Assembly (NCBI GenBank): GCA_002049455.2
Contig: KV918761.1
Coordinates: forward strand, 1 to 64,000
From: Porphyra umbilicalis
Taxonomy: Eukaryota > Rhodophyta > Bangiophyceae > Bangiales > Bangiaceae
DNA: 64,000 nucleotides
Direction: 5' to 3'
The stretch's first letter is position 1, and every line of letters begins with the position of its first letter. The notes below the pieces were generated by a model. It searched no databases, was not told where the DNA came from, and saw only the letters and a program-made list of their open reading frames with translations. Shown here piece after piece: positions 42,850 through 55,311 of this stretch. The position numbers and the translations under genes are program-made.

Positions 42850-43726
42850 GGCACTGGGTGTGGGAGTGCTCAGCGCAGTCCCCCGAAGTGCCGTCTCACG
42901 GACGCGCCCTGCACGAAGCCGTCGCGGCGCACCGGAACGGACGGAAACCTGCGCCGCCGGCGCCCCTACCTCTGGGCACGGGACCGCCGGTTGCGCCCTC
43001 CCCGCCATCCGTCGCCACCACTGGGTCTGGGCCGCCGGGCACGGCCGCGTTCGTCCACACCGTGGAAACGGATGACCGGGTGTACCCGGACGCCGTGGGC
43101 GCCGAGGGGGAAAGCTCCTCCGAGGAGTGGGCTGCGGGCACCGACGATGCGGGTTGCGGGGATGGCCACGCTTGTCACGGCCAGGGCAAAGCGTAAGGGG
43201 CAGCCCCTTTAATTGTGCTGCCCGCGGACGTCGTCCGTCTCAAGGCGCACCGGCACTGATACATGGCGGCGATGCGCTTGCGACAGGTCCGCAAGCGGCG
43301 GGCAGCGGCGGAATTTCCGCCAGCGCCCGCCTTCTGCCTTCGCATCCTGGCACGGCCGGGCGGGAGCACCAGTGCCGCGGTGGAGGCACCAAACCGCCCC
43401 TCCTCTCCGGCGGCGCCGGTCGCCACCGAGACCGCCCATTCGCCCCAGCCGGTTGCCGCGTCCGTACTAGCCCTTGGCCAGTCCGACCCCCGACCTTGGG
43501 GCGGCAAAAATGGCATCCCTACGGACGCAACCGCCAATGAGGCACGGATCGGAGGAGGTCTCCGACGACGCCTCGGTCGGCGCGCAGGGCGCGAGCGTAC
43601 CCGCGATCGGCGCCACGCCGCCAGCGTCGCGGATTCCGAGGGGACGCCGGGCACGCCGCCCGGGGGCCGGGAAGTGCTGCTTTTCAGCCTGCACAACTAC
43701 CGCATCGTAGCGTCGCTGGGCTTGGA

Positions 43727-44402
43727 CTAGCTACCCCTCGTCGCGTTCGGCGTTAACGTGGACACGGGAGCGGGCCCCAACCTGGTCCGCCGAAACGCCC
43801 TCTCCTTTGAGTGGCTCCGCCAGGTGGTCACCTCCAAGGAGGAGGAACAGTTGCGCCTTCGGGACGCCAACAACGAGCGGTTACGCACTAGCGGTAGCAT
43901 CACGCTGTGGCTACAGACGGGCGCCCGGATCGTCCCTGTGCCCTTCCTGTTCGTCGAAGACCTGTCGGTCTCAGTGATCTTGGGCTGCACATTCATCGAC
44001 GGCAACGCGCACGCCATCCTGCTCCAGGACCGGTTCATCCGTTGGACGGACGGTTCCGTCAGGGCAATCCTGCGAGGCCCATTGGACGATGGCGACCGCT
44101 CGATGGGCATCTCCTGCGTCCTCCGTGCGACATACAAGACGCGGCTCCCGCCGTCGGCGGCCTCGGTCGTCTGGGTGCGAACCATGTGGGGGGGCCTGGG
44201 GAGGTGTTTGGCGCCTCACGCCTGTTCACAACACATGGTGTCACCATCGCCAACTGCGTGCACGAAATTGCGCCGGGGCTATCTTTCCAGGTCATCGTGA
44301 CCAATTTTGACGCGCGCGAGGTCGTCCTCCGGCAGAGGGTCAACGTTGGCTACGTAGAGCTGCTGACGACGGGCGTCGTACAGGACACCATCACGGCTAT
44401 TC
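43727..44402 (+). pseudogene. Gypsy aspartic protease region
   Basis: NVDTGAGPNLVRR carries the DTGA active-site motif of retropepsins, and VILGCTFIDGNAHAILL is the matching second half. In the family this protease matures the polyprotein. It lies between the gag-like and reverse-transcriptase regions, as in Ty3/gypsy elements. A hAT-like element is inserted directly downstream. Confidence 0.75.
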
Positions 44403-44835
44403 CCCGCCGTTTTTGTAAGCGGACATGGGAATGACCGTTCGGAATCTCCTGACACACTCTGATGACAACGCAAACAGGTCGAGTCGCGTGATTGAACAGT
44501 TTGTTTCGGGTGAGGCAGGATCGCCGCTTGTGGCTCCAAAACGTTTGCACATGAATCGCCCTATTGCGGCCACGCAAAAAGGGCCGTCGAATGCGTTTCA
44601 CTAGAACTCTTCATGCGCGAGAAGTTTCATAATCTCATGTATCCCTGTATCCTGACTTTCGTATCTGGGATACGGATCAGATATAATCTAGCAATTTCTG
44701 TCGAGCAGGATACATATAACCTCTGCTCTCTTTCTCATACTCCATTCAGGAAAAAAGTCTTCGGCGCTTATCCGAAGTGGATACGGATATATTGTACGGA
44801 TATATTCCTCAGAGATATATCCATGACAACCCCTG
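44403..44835 (-). mobile_element. hAT-like non-autonomous element, truncated copy
   Basis: This segment aligns with the reverse complement of 48085-48530, starting at TTCCCCGCCGTTTTTG and ending ...CCATGACAACCCCTG, the shared terminal inverted repeat. About 300 bp of one end are missing. It lies within the pol region of the Gypsy fossil. Multiple GGATAC(G)/GTATCC motifs inside it are shared with the full copy. Confidence 0.8.
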
Positions 44836-44844
44836 GTTGCCATC

Positions 44845-45800
44845 GCGCCCGAGGATCGGGAAAAGACGGCTTTCGTGTGCCACGAGAGCGCCTTTCAGGA
44901 CAAGCGGATGCCGTTTGGCTTGACGAACGCGCCCGCGACATTCCAGCGGGCGCTTGCCATCATCCTCTTCGGGGTAAAGTGGCAGAGCTGCCTCATCTAC
45001 CTTGACGATGTCATCGTGTACTCCAAGACGGAAAAGGAGCATGTCGGCCATGTCGACCGAGTCCTGCGCCTGCTGCGCGGTGCAGGAGTGACACTCCGCC
45101 TGCCCAAGTGCAGTTCTTTCGTAAAACAGCGGAGTACCTCGAGCACGAAATGAAGCCGGGCCGGCTCGGCGTGATGGATGCGCACACGCGCGCACTGCGC
45201 GAGACGCACTTCGCCATGACCCGCACGCAAGTACGGAGCTTCGTGAGAATGTGTAACGTCTTCCGCCGATTCGTGCAGAAGTTTGCCCGGATGGCGGCGC
45301 CATTGACGGACCTGATGGGGTCCACGGCTCCTGACTTAGTGCCTCCTGCCACGCTCCTGCAGCAGCAGGCGTTCGACCGGCTGAAAGAGACCCTCACTAC
45401 GCCACCGGTCCTCGCCCTCCCGCGGGGCGGGCGGAAGTACGTCCTCGACGTCGACGCCTGCAGGACGAAAGTGGGCGCCGCCCTGCTGCAGGAACAGGAA
45501 GATGGGAAGCACCAGCCGGTCAATTATATCAGCCGGCGGCTGGTGACGAACGAACTCCCGTACGGGGTCACGGAAAAAAAGTGCCGAGCGGTCGTCTGAG
45601 CGTCGCCAAAGCTCCGCCCCCACCTCGAGAGTGACCGGTTCCTCGTGCGCACGGATCAAGACTGCCTGTGGTGGATCCTCAACATAGAGGGCTCGGGGAA
45701 CTGCCGCTTAACACGCTGGCGCTTACGCCTGAGCGAGCTAGCGTTTGACATCACCTACAAGCCGGGGATGACCAATTCCATGAAGGACAGCATCTCCATC
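44845..45800 (+). pseudogene. Gypsy reverse transcriptase / RNase H region
   Basis: Clear Ty3/gypsy reverse-transcriptase motifs are seen: FQDKRMPFGLTNAPATFQRA, then CLIYLDDVIVYSKTEKEHV with the YLDD active site, followed by the connection and the RNase H start FDRLKETLTTPPVLALP and VLDVDAC. This enzyme copies element RNA into DNA. It is part of a broken fossil. Confidence 0.9.
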
Positions 45801-45938
45801 TAGGAGTCCGGTGGCAGCGACGAGACGTCGTTCGATGACGCCGTCCCCGTCTTCGCCGTACGGGCCAACACGGTCCGGGAACTCGACACGGCCAATCACT
45901 TCGGCGGCCCCACGGTCCGTGGCAGCGACCGCGACGCG

Positions 45939-46664
45939 GTGCTCTCGGCCCAGGCCGGCGATGGCGATTGCCAAGCGGTCTTTCAGTCCCTGAACGCCTG
46001 CAGGCGCATCCCTTTCTTCGAGGACCCCGACGGAATCCTCCGCCGCCGCGCGGCACCCGACGGTGCACACCAGGTGGTGGTCCCGGCCTCGTTGCAGGAG
46101 CAAGTCCTCCTCCTGGAGCACTATGTGACTCTCGCAGGGCACCCCGGAGAGTCCCACATGTATGCCGCGATGCGGCGGTATTACTACTGGGTGGTGATGG
46201 CGGCCGACGTCGTCTCCTATGTGAGGAAAGGCAACAGTTGCGCCCGGCAGCGGGTGCGGCCCCTGGCCCGGCGCTCTCCCCTCACCGTCTTCCCTGCAAC
46301 GATGCCCTTTAAGGACATCGCGGTGGACCTCTACGGGCCCCCCGACAAGACGACCGCCGGCCATCGGTTCATCGTGGTGATCACTGACCGGTTCACCAAA
46401 CTGGTGCGGGCCATCTTGATGGACGGCACGTTGGCAGTGGACTGCGCCTCAGTCGTCCTGGACTGCGGGGTGGCGGTCTATGGTCCCGCGGACCGGCTGC
46501 TCTCGGACAGGGGACCCCAGCTTACTAGCCACTTCTGGGGCCAGGTTTGCAACCTGCTCTCCATCGAGCCTGAGGTGACGTCCCCGTCGCACCCGCAGAC
46601 AAACGGGCAGACAAAGCTGTTCAACCGCACGATGCATACGATCCTCAACCATTTCGTGGCGTAG
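45939..46664 (+). pseudogene. Gypsy integrase region
   Basis: A zinc-binding segment near GHPGESHMYAAMRRYYYW precedes the catalytic core, with FKDIAVDLYGPP, RLLSDRGPQLTSHFWG and SPSHPQTNGQTK, the hallmarks of a retroviral-type integrase. It inserts the DNA copy into the genome in intact relatives. Part of a broken fossil. Confidence 0.9.
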
Positions 46665-47147
46665 CATCCGCGGTCGTGGGACCAACTCCTCGGGGCCCTT
46701 ACGCTGTCGTATAATGGCCGCCCGCACCGGAGCACAAGAGTCGCCCCGTTGGAGTTGGTCAACCCCATGGGGGTGTCCAGCTGGGCATTTGAGGACGTGC
46801 CCAGAACCAGGGCGTGCCCCCTCATAGCCCAGCGCGGCAGTGCCGCCGAGAACCGGGCCTATGCTGTCCTCCTTTCCCATCTTGTGCAGACCATCCCGCA
46901 GATGCGGGCAGCACTCAAAGCGCCACAAGGACGCTACAAGCGCGACCGTGACAAGCGCCTCGCGCTGCGCGCGAAGAAGCTTACCGTGGGTGGCTGCGCG
47001 TGCCTGCACGACCATGCCACGGAGGAGGGTGCCGGCGGCAAGCTGACTGACGTCGCCCGCGGGCCGTATTGCGTGGTTGCCACGAACGGACCCACGGTCC
47101 TTCTGGACGTGGACGGGGAGCACTGAAGCGAGAACGTCGCGCACGTC

Positions 47148-47501
47148 GTGCGCGCGTCGGGCGCCGCCGCCGAGGGCCCCGCCCACCCCCCCGCGCTTCG
47201 GGTGGCTCGTTCCTTCCACGGCACGGGGGCCGATGGCCTGCGGTACGCCGTGGACCGCATCGCGGACCTCGCGACGTTGCCCGACGGGACCCGCCGTGTG
47301 CAGGTCTACTGGACTGAACAACCGCAACCCACCTGGATGGAAGCTACGGATGCCTCGCACGAGACGCTGCGCGTTTATCTGCGCCGCGTCGCGCGCCTCG
47401 GGTTTTCCCGCACGTCCGCCGATCCGCCGCCGGCGGCCCCGGGCGACGCGGCCCCCGCCAACGGCGGCGCCGCGGCGCCGCCCCCGCCCGTCTGCGTCTG
47501 A
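47148..47501 (+). pseudogene. Gypsy C-terminal chromodomain-like tail
   Basis: Downstream of integrase a 117-residue open stretch contains YAVDRIADLATLPDGTRRVQ, VYWTEQPQPTWMEAT and LRVYLRRVARLGF. The V-x-R-I start and the W-T-E/W-x-x-A pattern resemble the chromodomain at the end of chromovirus integrases, which targets insertion to marked chromatin. The similarity is moderate. Confidence 0.6.
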
Positions 47502-47683
47502 TACCATGGGTCGGCGCGGCGGTCAAATGCGGCTGGGGGGGGGGGTGGGTGTTTTTTGCAAGTTCTCACAGGGCCATCGTGGGGTGCGGGGTGGCGGACG
47601 GGGAGCGGCCGCGCCGCGCGGGAACCCACGACGGGTCGCAAGGCACAAGAGAATAAGAAAACAGCCAATCGCTTTATGACGTG

Positions 47684-49691
47684 GCGGACGACGGCCTAGC
47701 GCGTCTGGAAAACCACGGTACCTACAGGGCAAGGGCGATGCCCTCAGTAGTGGCTGCGGTACTCCCACACGTGGACGGGGTGGCCCGTCGCGCGCAGGAC
47801 ACGCCGCAGAGCGGCGCGAAACCGCTTCGCCCGCGTACGCGGGGACTCCAGGCAGGGGGGGACGATGCCGGCGAGCCCGATGCGGGTGAAATGGACCATG
47901 GCAGCGGTGACCTCGCGGGGCCCCACCGCGGCCCAGCTGACGGACGGGTCGTACCCGAACAAAGCGACGACCTGGCCGGACGTGAGCGAGTCTTGCCACT
48001 CCGTGGCCGTCGCCAGGGTAGGGGGCGTCCACGACGCGGACAACCACTGCTCGCGGGCGACGTCCGGCTGCCCTGGGATGGGGGCGGGGGTTGTTATGAA
48101 TATATCCCTTGGAATTGGATCCATGCATTATATTCGTATCCACTTCGGATACGGGCCGAGCACGCTTATCCTTAATGCATCATTAGAAAGAAAGGAGCGC
48201 ATACATGTATCCTGTCTGACAAGAGTTGCGATATTACATCAGATCCGTATCCAAAATATCAGAGTCAGGATACAGATATATACAGGATTATTAAATTTCT
48301 CGCGCCAGCAGATTTCCGGTAAAACGCAGTCGACCTCTCCTTTCACGTTCCGACACTCAAGAGATTCATGTGCAAACAGTTTCCAGCGGCAAGCGGCGTT
48401 CCCGTCCGACACGAAAGGAACCGTTCAATCACACGACTCGGCCCGCTTGCAATATCAGCGAAGTGTGTCAAGAGATCTAGAATGGTCCTTCTGACGACCG
48501 TTTTCAAAAACGGCGGGGAACCGCCTGGACCGCGCACGTTCAGGCGCACACTTCAAATGAGAATGTTCCGTCGTACTTGATGTCCATTCAGCACTCGAAA
48601 AGTGTCCGAATGGTGTCTTTCTCTGGCTCCAAATGTGCTGTTTGGCGGACTTATAAGAATATAATCGGATACGATCATCGTATCCGGATACGAATATATT
48701 CTATGTAATAATCCGGTGTGGGAGGCAGATATTCGTATTCTGATCTGAGGCAAGGGAGATATCTGTAATCAGATACGAGGCATTGGCGTGTATGCGTATC
48801 CATCTCGCCCCGAAATGCGTATCCTGACAACCCCTGGATGGGGGTTACAACGGGACCCGTGACGCCCAGCTCGAGTGGCGCCGTCGCGGGACCATCGCGG
48901 TCGTATCCGACATCTTAACGCGCGGGGTGCGGACCGGCGGCCGAACTGGCCCCACCGACCGGGTAGCCCCCATCGCCACGGCGGTGCCCCCGGCCCCAAC
49001 AACGGTCGTCGCTGGCGTCGCCCCCGTGGCCCTGGCCGCCGTCGGCAGTCCATACGGGACCGTCATGGCCGGTGGCCGTATGGCCGCGACCCTCGCCCGG
49101 ACCGGCCACCGGCCAGGCGCAGCCGTCCCAGGGATCGTTGTGGCGGCCGTGCCCACCCCCCCAGCGATCCTCGCGGTCGTGACGGGGGGTAGCGGCGCCG
49201 CCGCCCGCCTTAAGCGTCCACTTATCACCGGACCTGTCGCCGGCCGCGCTGGAGTAGTCGTCGAGCCACAAAAGGCCCCCGCGGCCGGCACGAGCCGCGC
49301 CAGCACCACTCTCGCGGGCCTTCGCCCGCTTGGCCCCCTCAGCGCTACCCGCGGGGGTCGACGCGTCTGACCCACGGGGGCCGACGGCCTGACCCCCGGG
49401 GTCTTCGGCACCTGCCTCCCCCTGGCCCTCCCCAGGGGCGTGGGAACCCGGGCCGCCCGCGGACGGCTCCGACGCGGGAAAGGTCCCGGGCTGGGGCGGG
49501 CCGCCCCGCGCCATGTTGGCGTGGCATCGCTTCCGCGCGCGGTAAGCGGCCGACGTGGCCGCCACATCCGCCGACAGCGGGACGGTATATGGGTCGGATC
49601 TTCCGCGATTCTGCCCACTCGCTTTTTCGGGTTGATTCTTGGTGACCTCGAGGCGACACAGGCGCGAGCTGTGTCGCCAACAAGTCGCCAA
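47684..49691 (-). pseudogene. Antisense coding region in the Gypsy element, distal part
   Basis: Minus-strand open stretches at about 47684-48084 and 48837-49691, on either side of the hAT-like insertion. The first encodes a protein-like segment with SASWTPPTLATATEWQDSLT and GLAGIVPPCLESPRTRAKRF; the second is Gly/Ala-rich with AATSAAYRARKRCHANMARG. I do not recognise a family. Antisense frames between integrase and 3' LTR are known in some plant Gypsy elements. It is broken, and part of the fossil. Confidence 0.5.
48085..48836 (+). mobile_element. hAT-like non-autonomous element with 8-bp target duplication
   Basis: A 752-bp element starting CGGGGGTTGTTATGAATATA and ending ...CCTGACAACCCCTG, so the ends form the inverted repeat C(A/G)GGGGTTGT. 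It is flanked by GATGGGGG at 48077-48084 and by the identical GATGGGGG at 48837-48844. An 8-bp duplication and CAGGG-type ends are hallmarks of hAT transposons. The interior is AT-richer than its surroundings, has many GGATACG/CGTATCC motifs and no transposase. It interrupts the antisense coding region of the Gypsy element. Confidence 0.93.
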
Positions 49692-49869
49692 CGGGGGCTA
49701 CAAAGAGAGTCATACGGTGGATCCAAGGGGACACCCAAGCAAATGGATAGCTCACCGGCTTGTCCGGTTTCAGGCATAATCTGCGAAACACATTTATTAC
49801 TGATTTTGGGTACATGTTTCAGTACTACTTGGCGGATGCAGAATCGTTGATCCAATTGAGGGCCAATCA

Positions 49870-51560
49870 ATGACTGAAACGCGACCAACCATACCAGGGG
49901 GATGTGCTGTGGCGGCGCCCCCCGCCGCCGCTGCGCCGCCGGTACAGCCCGCCACCTTGCCGCCGGCCACAGTTACTATCGTCCTGCCGTCGCCCGACGG
50001 CTGCCGGCCGCGCCGAGGCACCGTCGCCGAGTCGCCGCCGCCGAGTCCCTGCCCCCGTCGGCTGCCACGGCGCCGCCCCACGCGAAGTGCCTGTCGCCTG
50101 CGGGCGCGAAATCCGCGGCAGCCGCCGCGGCGCCGCCCCTTGCCGCCGCTGGCGCCCACCCCTCATCCGGGGTCGACGCGGCGCAGGCGACGCCGCCCCC
50201 CCCCCCAGCCGCGCGCACCTAGTTGGCCGCCAAAACTACCGCCGCCACCCCGTCGCTGTCGCCTCCCGCCGCCGCGGCTTGCCGCCGCCGCCGCCGACAC
50301 CGCGCACCTGCCCAGCCTGTCCGCCCCCCCCCCCCGCCCCGACAACGCGGCAGCCGCGGCCGACGACCGCCGTATCGCTGCCGCCCCTTGCCGCCGCCGC
50401 CGCCTTGTGCGTTGGCGGCGGCGGCGACGACGCCTGGCGGCAGCGGCCGACTCCAACGCAACGCCCGACACCACCTCGGCTTGCCGCCGCCGCCGCCGAC
50501 ACTGCGCAACCACCCCGCACGTCCGCCCCCCCCCGCGCGCCGAGAACGCGCCAGCCGCGGCCGCCGACCGCCGCATCGCCGCCGCCCCTTGCCGCCACCG
50601 CCGCCTTGTGCATTGGCGGCGGCGGCGACGACGCGTGGCGGCGGCGGCCGACTCCGCCGCAACGACCGACACCGCTACGGCTTGTAGCCGCCGCCGCCGA
50701 CACCGCACACCCCCCACGCACGTCCACCCCCCCCGGCCCCCCCGCGCCGACAACGCGCCAGCCGCGGCCGACGACCGCCGCATGGCCGATGCCCCTTGCC
50801 GCCACCGCCGCCTTTTGCATTGGTGGCGGCGGCGACGACGCGTGGCGGCGGCAGCCGACTCCGCCGCAGCGCCCGACACCGCCTCGGCTTGCCGCTACCG
50901 CCGCCGACACCGCGCACCCCCCCTGCACGTCCGCCCCTTCCCATGCGCTGACAACGCGCGAGCCGCGGCCGCCGAGCGCCTCATCGCCACTGCCGCTTTC
51001 CGCCACCGCCGCCTTGTGCTTTGGCGGCGGCAGCAGTGACGCGTGGCGACGGCGGCCAATGCCGCCGCAACGCCAGACACCGCCTCGACTTGCCGCCGCC
51101 GCCGCCAACGCCGCGCACCCCCCTGGCATGTCCACCCCCCCCGGCCCCCCCGCGCCGACAACGCGGCAGCCGCGGCCGCCGACCGCCGTTTCGCTGCTGC
51201 GCCTTGCCGCCACCGCCGTCTTGTGCATTGGCAGCGGCGGCGACGACATGTGGCGGCGGCGACCGACGCCACAGCGACGACCGGCACCGCTACGGCTTGT
51301 AGACGCCGCCGCCGACACCGCGCACTCCTCCCGCACGTCCGCCCCCCCCGGCCCCCGCGCGGCGAGAGGCCGCGGACGCGAACCTGCTCCTTTCCGCCGC
51401 CGCTACTTGCCGCCTTATCGCAGCCGGCGGCGAACCGCGCCGGCACTCTGAGTCGCGGCCCCCGCACGGGCGGCGGGGGCGGGGGATGGCCACCGGCCGC
51501 CAGGGGTGCCCTTCGCGGCCGCCGGTGGTGGCGGTTGGAGCCTCTTCCGCCCCCCCAAGT
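49870..51560. repeat. ~203-bp GC-rich satellite inside the Gypsy element
   Basis: Units marked by GACAACGCGCCAGCCGCGGCC (and near variants) recur near 50340, 50540, 50745, 50948 and 51153, a period of about 203 bp, flanked by less regular CGCCGCC-rich sequence. Every unit also carries a TTGTGC(G/A)TTGGCGGCGGCGGCGACG block. The array is open in frames of up to 515 residues on the plus strand and 366 on the minus; none looks like a real protein. Confidence 0.8.
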
Positions 51561-53700
51561 GCTCTGGGGGCATTTTTGGTAGAAGATGTCACCGCCTACC
51601 AATCATATTGCTGGAAACACAAGGGTAAACGAGCAGAACAATGAGGGCTTGGCTGTCATCCCCTAAAATTCGTCTCAGCGCACCTCGCCGCAGGGCAAAA
51701 ACACGGTCAGTGTCAGAGTCCCTCTGATATTGTCATCGCAGTGCGGCACCAGCCAATCAGAGGCAGAATTCACCGGCACGATTGCTATGATATTGCTGCT
51801 TGCCCAATTCTGTCCTGGTGGTCTAAGACTGGGACTGACAGCGAATGAGGGAATACAATTAGCTTAGAAGCGCTGTCAGACGCGACTTCAGCCAATAGGA
51901 CGTGCGGGTTCGTGACGAGGGCCTTGCACAGACGAGAAGTCACTGTTTTCCTACCCTGCAACCGGATCATCTCCGCTTCGAGTCCAGATCGTGCACAACA
52001 CAGGAAGCTTTATCCTGAGCGATCGATTCTCAGATTTTTTGCGCAACTATGTCTTGAGCCCGGCTGAAGACATTTCGTGGCCAGATCAGCACCATATTGT
52101 ATGTTCCCAATGTCGCGCAGACATAGCTCGGTCAGGGCAATAATGTCTTTCAAGCTCCTGCTGGGACAGCAAGCGCCAGTGCACTGGCTAGTGAGAGACA
52201 CAGGATCATCCACAGCTGATGCTGTTCGTGGAGGAGGTGTGCTACTTTACTGCGTGATGGGGGCTATGTCACCGGTTGTTGATTTCGAGCTATCCCTGGA
52301 CGGCGGACCCCCCTCTCAGAACCTGTGTGACGCGGTGTCCCTGTCAGTCGCTGTCAGTTCACAGTGCGGGGAGGCGCATCCGTGCAGCCGACGGTGTTGC
52401 TCGCCATCAGGAAGAGTGGCTTGCGGCAAAGACCTCCGCCTCTGTCAAGGGCGGGGTCAGGCATCATGCCGTGATGGCTGCACGCACAGGCCTTCGCTGT
52501 GCTGCGCGTGCGTGACTTGCTGGTGACGCCAGTGGCGTGGCTCTGCGTGAGGTGCTTGTAGACCGCGCGGAGTGGCGGTGCGTGTGAAGGCTTGGCTTTT
52601 GGCGAGTATCTTGTGGTGTATATAATGAGGTGCGGTGGTGACTCGCTTCTTTTGTACTGCGAGTTCAGCCGACGCTGCAGCTGGTCTTCGTCTTCGTCCC
52701 TTTTATCTAACTCTTCTCCGCTGTGTTTGTCCCTGGCCTTGTATGTGTTTTGCATGATCAGTTGACTGTATGACTCTGTGATTGCTCAGTTCCTGGAGCC
52801 GACGTCCTATGACGCTGTGAGCATCTGGTGAAGCAGGGACTGGGTGAGGGGAGCGGGGGGGATGGCAAGGGCGGAGGTAGTTAGAGCTCGGAGGGAGTGG
52901 TGGCGCTGGGAGAGAGGTGGCATTGGGAAGGGAAGGTGGCGAGGGGCGAGGGAGTTGGCGAGGGTGGCGAGGGGGAGTGGTAGTATCATGAACACGACGC
53001 GCTTTCAAGCGTATGCTGTCACATGTATCTCTTCGATCAGACATTCCAAACACTGTCATGAGTTTCCGACAACTGTATTCGTCTACGATGCTTCCCGTAT
53101 GTGATATTAAGATCTCTTTGTGTGATAGTTTCTGTTATCTTATCTTTGAAGAGTGGGTCAAAGACATCCCAGTTCGTCTTGGCCACATACGAGAAGTGCC
53201 TTTTGAGCCCCCATTTTCCGGTCCTGTGTGCCGTGATCCACAGCTTTCTCACTGTTTGCCCTAGAGATATGCAAAACTGCTGAGGTGCTGATTTGCGATT
53301 CCAATGCGTATGAGCACATCAGTGCTGTCGAATGGACAGAGTCGGTCCCAGGGGGTCACCTGATGGGTGGAACACAGTATGTCCCAGTCCCAGTCCCAGT
53401 CCCCCAGGACAAAAATGGGCAACCAGCAATAGACTGCGGGGGCCGGTCTGCTGCTTTCCTCACCATTCCGTGCTGCCAGTGATCTCGCCTGAGTGCACCA
53501 GGGGCGAGGCCCCTCCTGAATTCGTGTAACTGCATCATTACAGTGATACACAAGCCTGGTACTTGGCCGTATCAGATTGATTCTCGTTGTCTTAGCCGTT
53601 GGACATGCCATCCGAACCCTATTATTGTGTCGCAAGATCCCCGACCGGCCATTCCAAGTCGTAGGCTGCGGTTTCGATGGGGCACCACACTGTGTCGCCC
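51561..53700. other. Unassigned, AT-richer insert
   Basis: About 2.1 kb of lower GC between the satellite and the second antisense segment. No domain was recognised. A short CCCAGT repeat lies near 53383-53404. It interrupts the GC-rich Gypsy body and is probably part of a further nested insertion whose ends I could not define. Confidence 0.4.
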
Positions 53701-54800
53701 TCAAATCGCTTGAAAGTAACCAGAGAAGCGCGATGGCAGAACCGCCGACGATGTGAAGAAGCCTGCCGGCACCGCCCAAGGCTCCGTTGTCACGGGCAAT
53801 TCCCGCGAAGCGACGTCAGCGAGCCGCGGCTCCGCCAGCATGACCCCCAACGGGGCTTGCGGCGTCCGCGGGACGTTCACGACGCGAACGTAGTGACACT
53901 GTCGGTCGGCGACGGTTCCCACTTGGTGGGGCAGCAAAGTCCTGGAGGCGTTCCATTTGGGGTCGTGGTGATATGGTTGTCGGTCGTGCACCGCTGCCCA
54001 AGGCACCGCCATCACAATGGCATCGTTCTCCGCCGAGGCTTCGGCGACGGCGATGTCGCCCGGCGCGAGGTCGCCAACCGAGAACTTTCCCGTCAGGGAG
54101 TTGTAGCACAGGGACGGCTCGAAGACGCGGTGCGTCTCGCGGTACGCGCGCAGCACCCTCGAGACGATGGCGGCCGTCATCATGACGTAGGCGGTACCCT
54201 GGATGGGATGGCACGGGCACGCCTGCAGCAATGACTGCTGCTGATGAACGACAGGTGGGTATTCGTAGGTCAGCAACCTCGGCTTCGCGCACCGCGCGGC
54301 CGTCGCCGGCGACAAGGGCGCCCGCGCCGGCGTCAGGCAGATGCCTGAGTGCACGGGCAGGAAGATGGCACCGTGCCCCGCCCGCCGGGCGCTCACGAGC
54401 CCGCCGCGCAAGCGGCGCGCGGCCTTCAAGGTCAAGTCGGCCGGAAAGGTCGCCGGGGCCGCCGGGGCCCGGGACAGAAGGGGGCCTACTCACCCGAAGT
54501 TGACAAGCGCCAAAGAATTGCCAAACGGGACAGCAGGGTGGTGGCGCAAGCGGGCGTGTCAGTCCTCGAGGCAGTCGTACTACTCGTCGCCGGCGACGAA
54601 CGGCAGCTCCGCCGCGGGGTGCGGAACAAAGGGCACTCGACCCAGGTTGCACCGCAACACGCAGCGTAGCCGTCCCTCACAGCCGACGACGAAGCTTACA
54701 AAGCACGCGAAGTCGCGGTAGGCCGCTTGCCGGGCGTCGTAGCCTGCCGCCTTGGCAAAATCCCGGAAGGACCGCCACACGATGTGCGCCCTGGACACTT
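53701..54800 (-). pseudogene. Antisense coding region in the Gypsy element, proximal part
   Basis: Minus-strand frames with ordinary, protein-like composition unlike the surrounding low complexity: VEQ-poor, with AHIVWRSFRDFAKAAGYDAR, CFVSFVVGCEGRLRCVLRCN and, further on, AYVMMTAAIVSRVLRAYRET and LPHQVGTVADRQCHYVRVVN. Upstream on the same strand (55300-54842) is a Pro/Ala-rich stretch reaching the 3' LTR. I recognise no family. It lies between integrase and 3' LTR, antisense to gag-pol. Broken, part of the fossil. Confidence 0.5.
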
Positions 54801-55311
54801 CCTGAGGATAGGCGGGCTGGAAGCCGAGCGGCCAGTCGTCCGTGGCGACAAGCGGCCTTAGGGTAGCAAGTCATGCCCGAACGGCAGGCGGCACTGACAG
54901 CGGCGGAAGCGCAGGGGCCGCCTGCCCAAGTAGCGTTGGACGCTTTTCCGGCGCGCTCGCGGGCCCCCCGCCGGGTGCCGAGGCGGGGTCCGTGGCGGCG
55001 CCGGACGCCGGGGACGTCGCCGCTTCGGCCCCAGCGCCGGCCTCCGCAACGACGCCCGCCGGTCGGGGCGACCTTCGCCACTGCCGGCCATTGGGGTCGT
55101 ACGGAAGCCGCAGTGCCAGCGGCACCGACGGACGCACTGGGACGGCCGGACGGTGCCCGGTCGGGCCCGGCATTGCCGGCGCGGCAGGCGCCGTCGCAAC
55201 CCCTGGGGCAGTGGCTGACGTTGACAGGCGCCCCGCGAGCGCGGGGGACGGTGCCCCGACCGGGATGGCGAGGAACGTCTCCGGGGACGGCTTCATCCCA
55301 GCCAAAATGGA

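Noticed and set aside
49904-51451. Long plus- and minus-strand frames (515 and 366 residues) in the 203-bp satellite
   Set aside because: Low complexity, open in several frames at once, periodic with the satellite and without recognisable domains.
52010-52213. Minus-strand frame with DIIALTELCL, considered as a LINE endonuclease remnant
   Set aside because: Only one short phrase resembles that family. No other endonuclease or reverse-transcriptase motif lies nearby.
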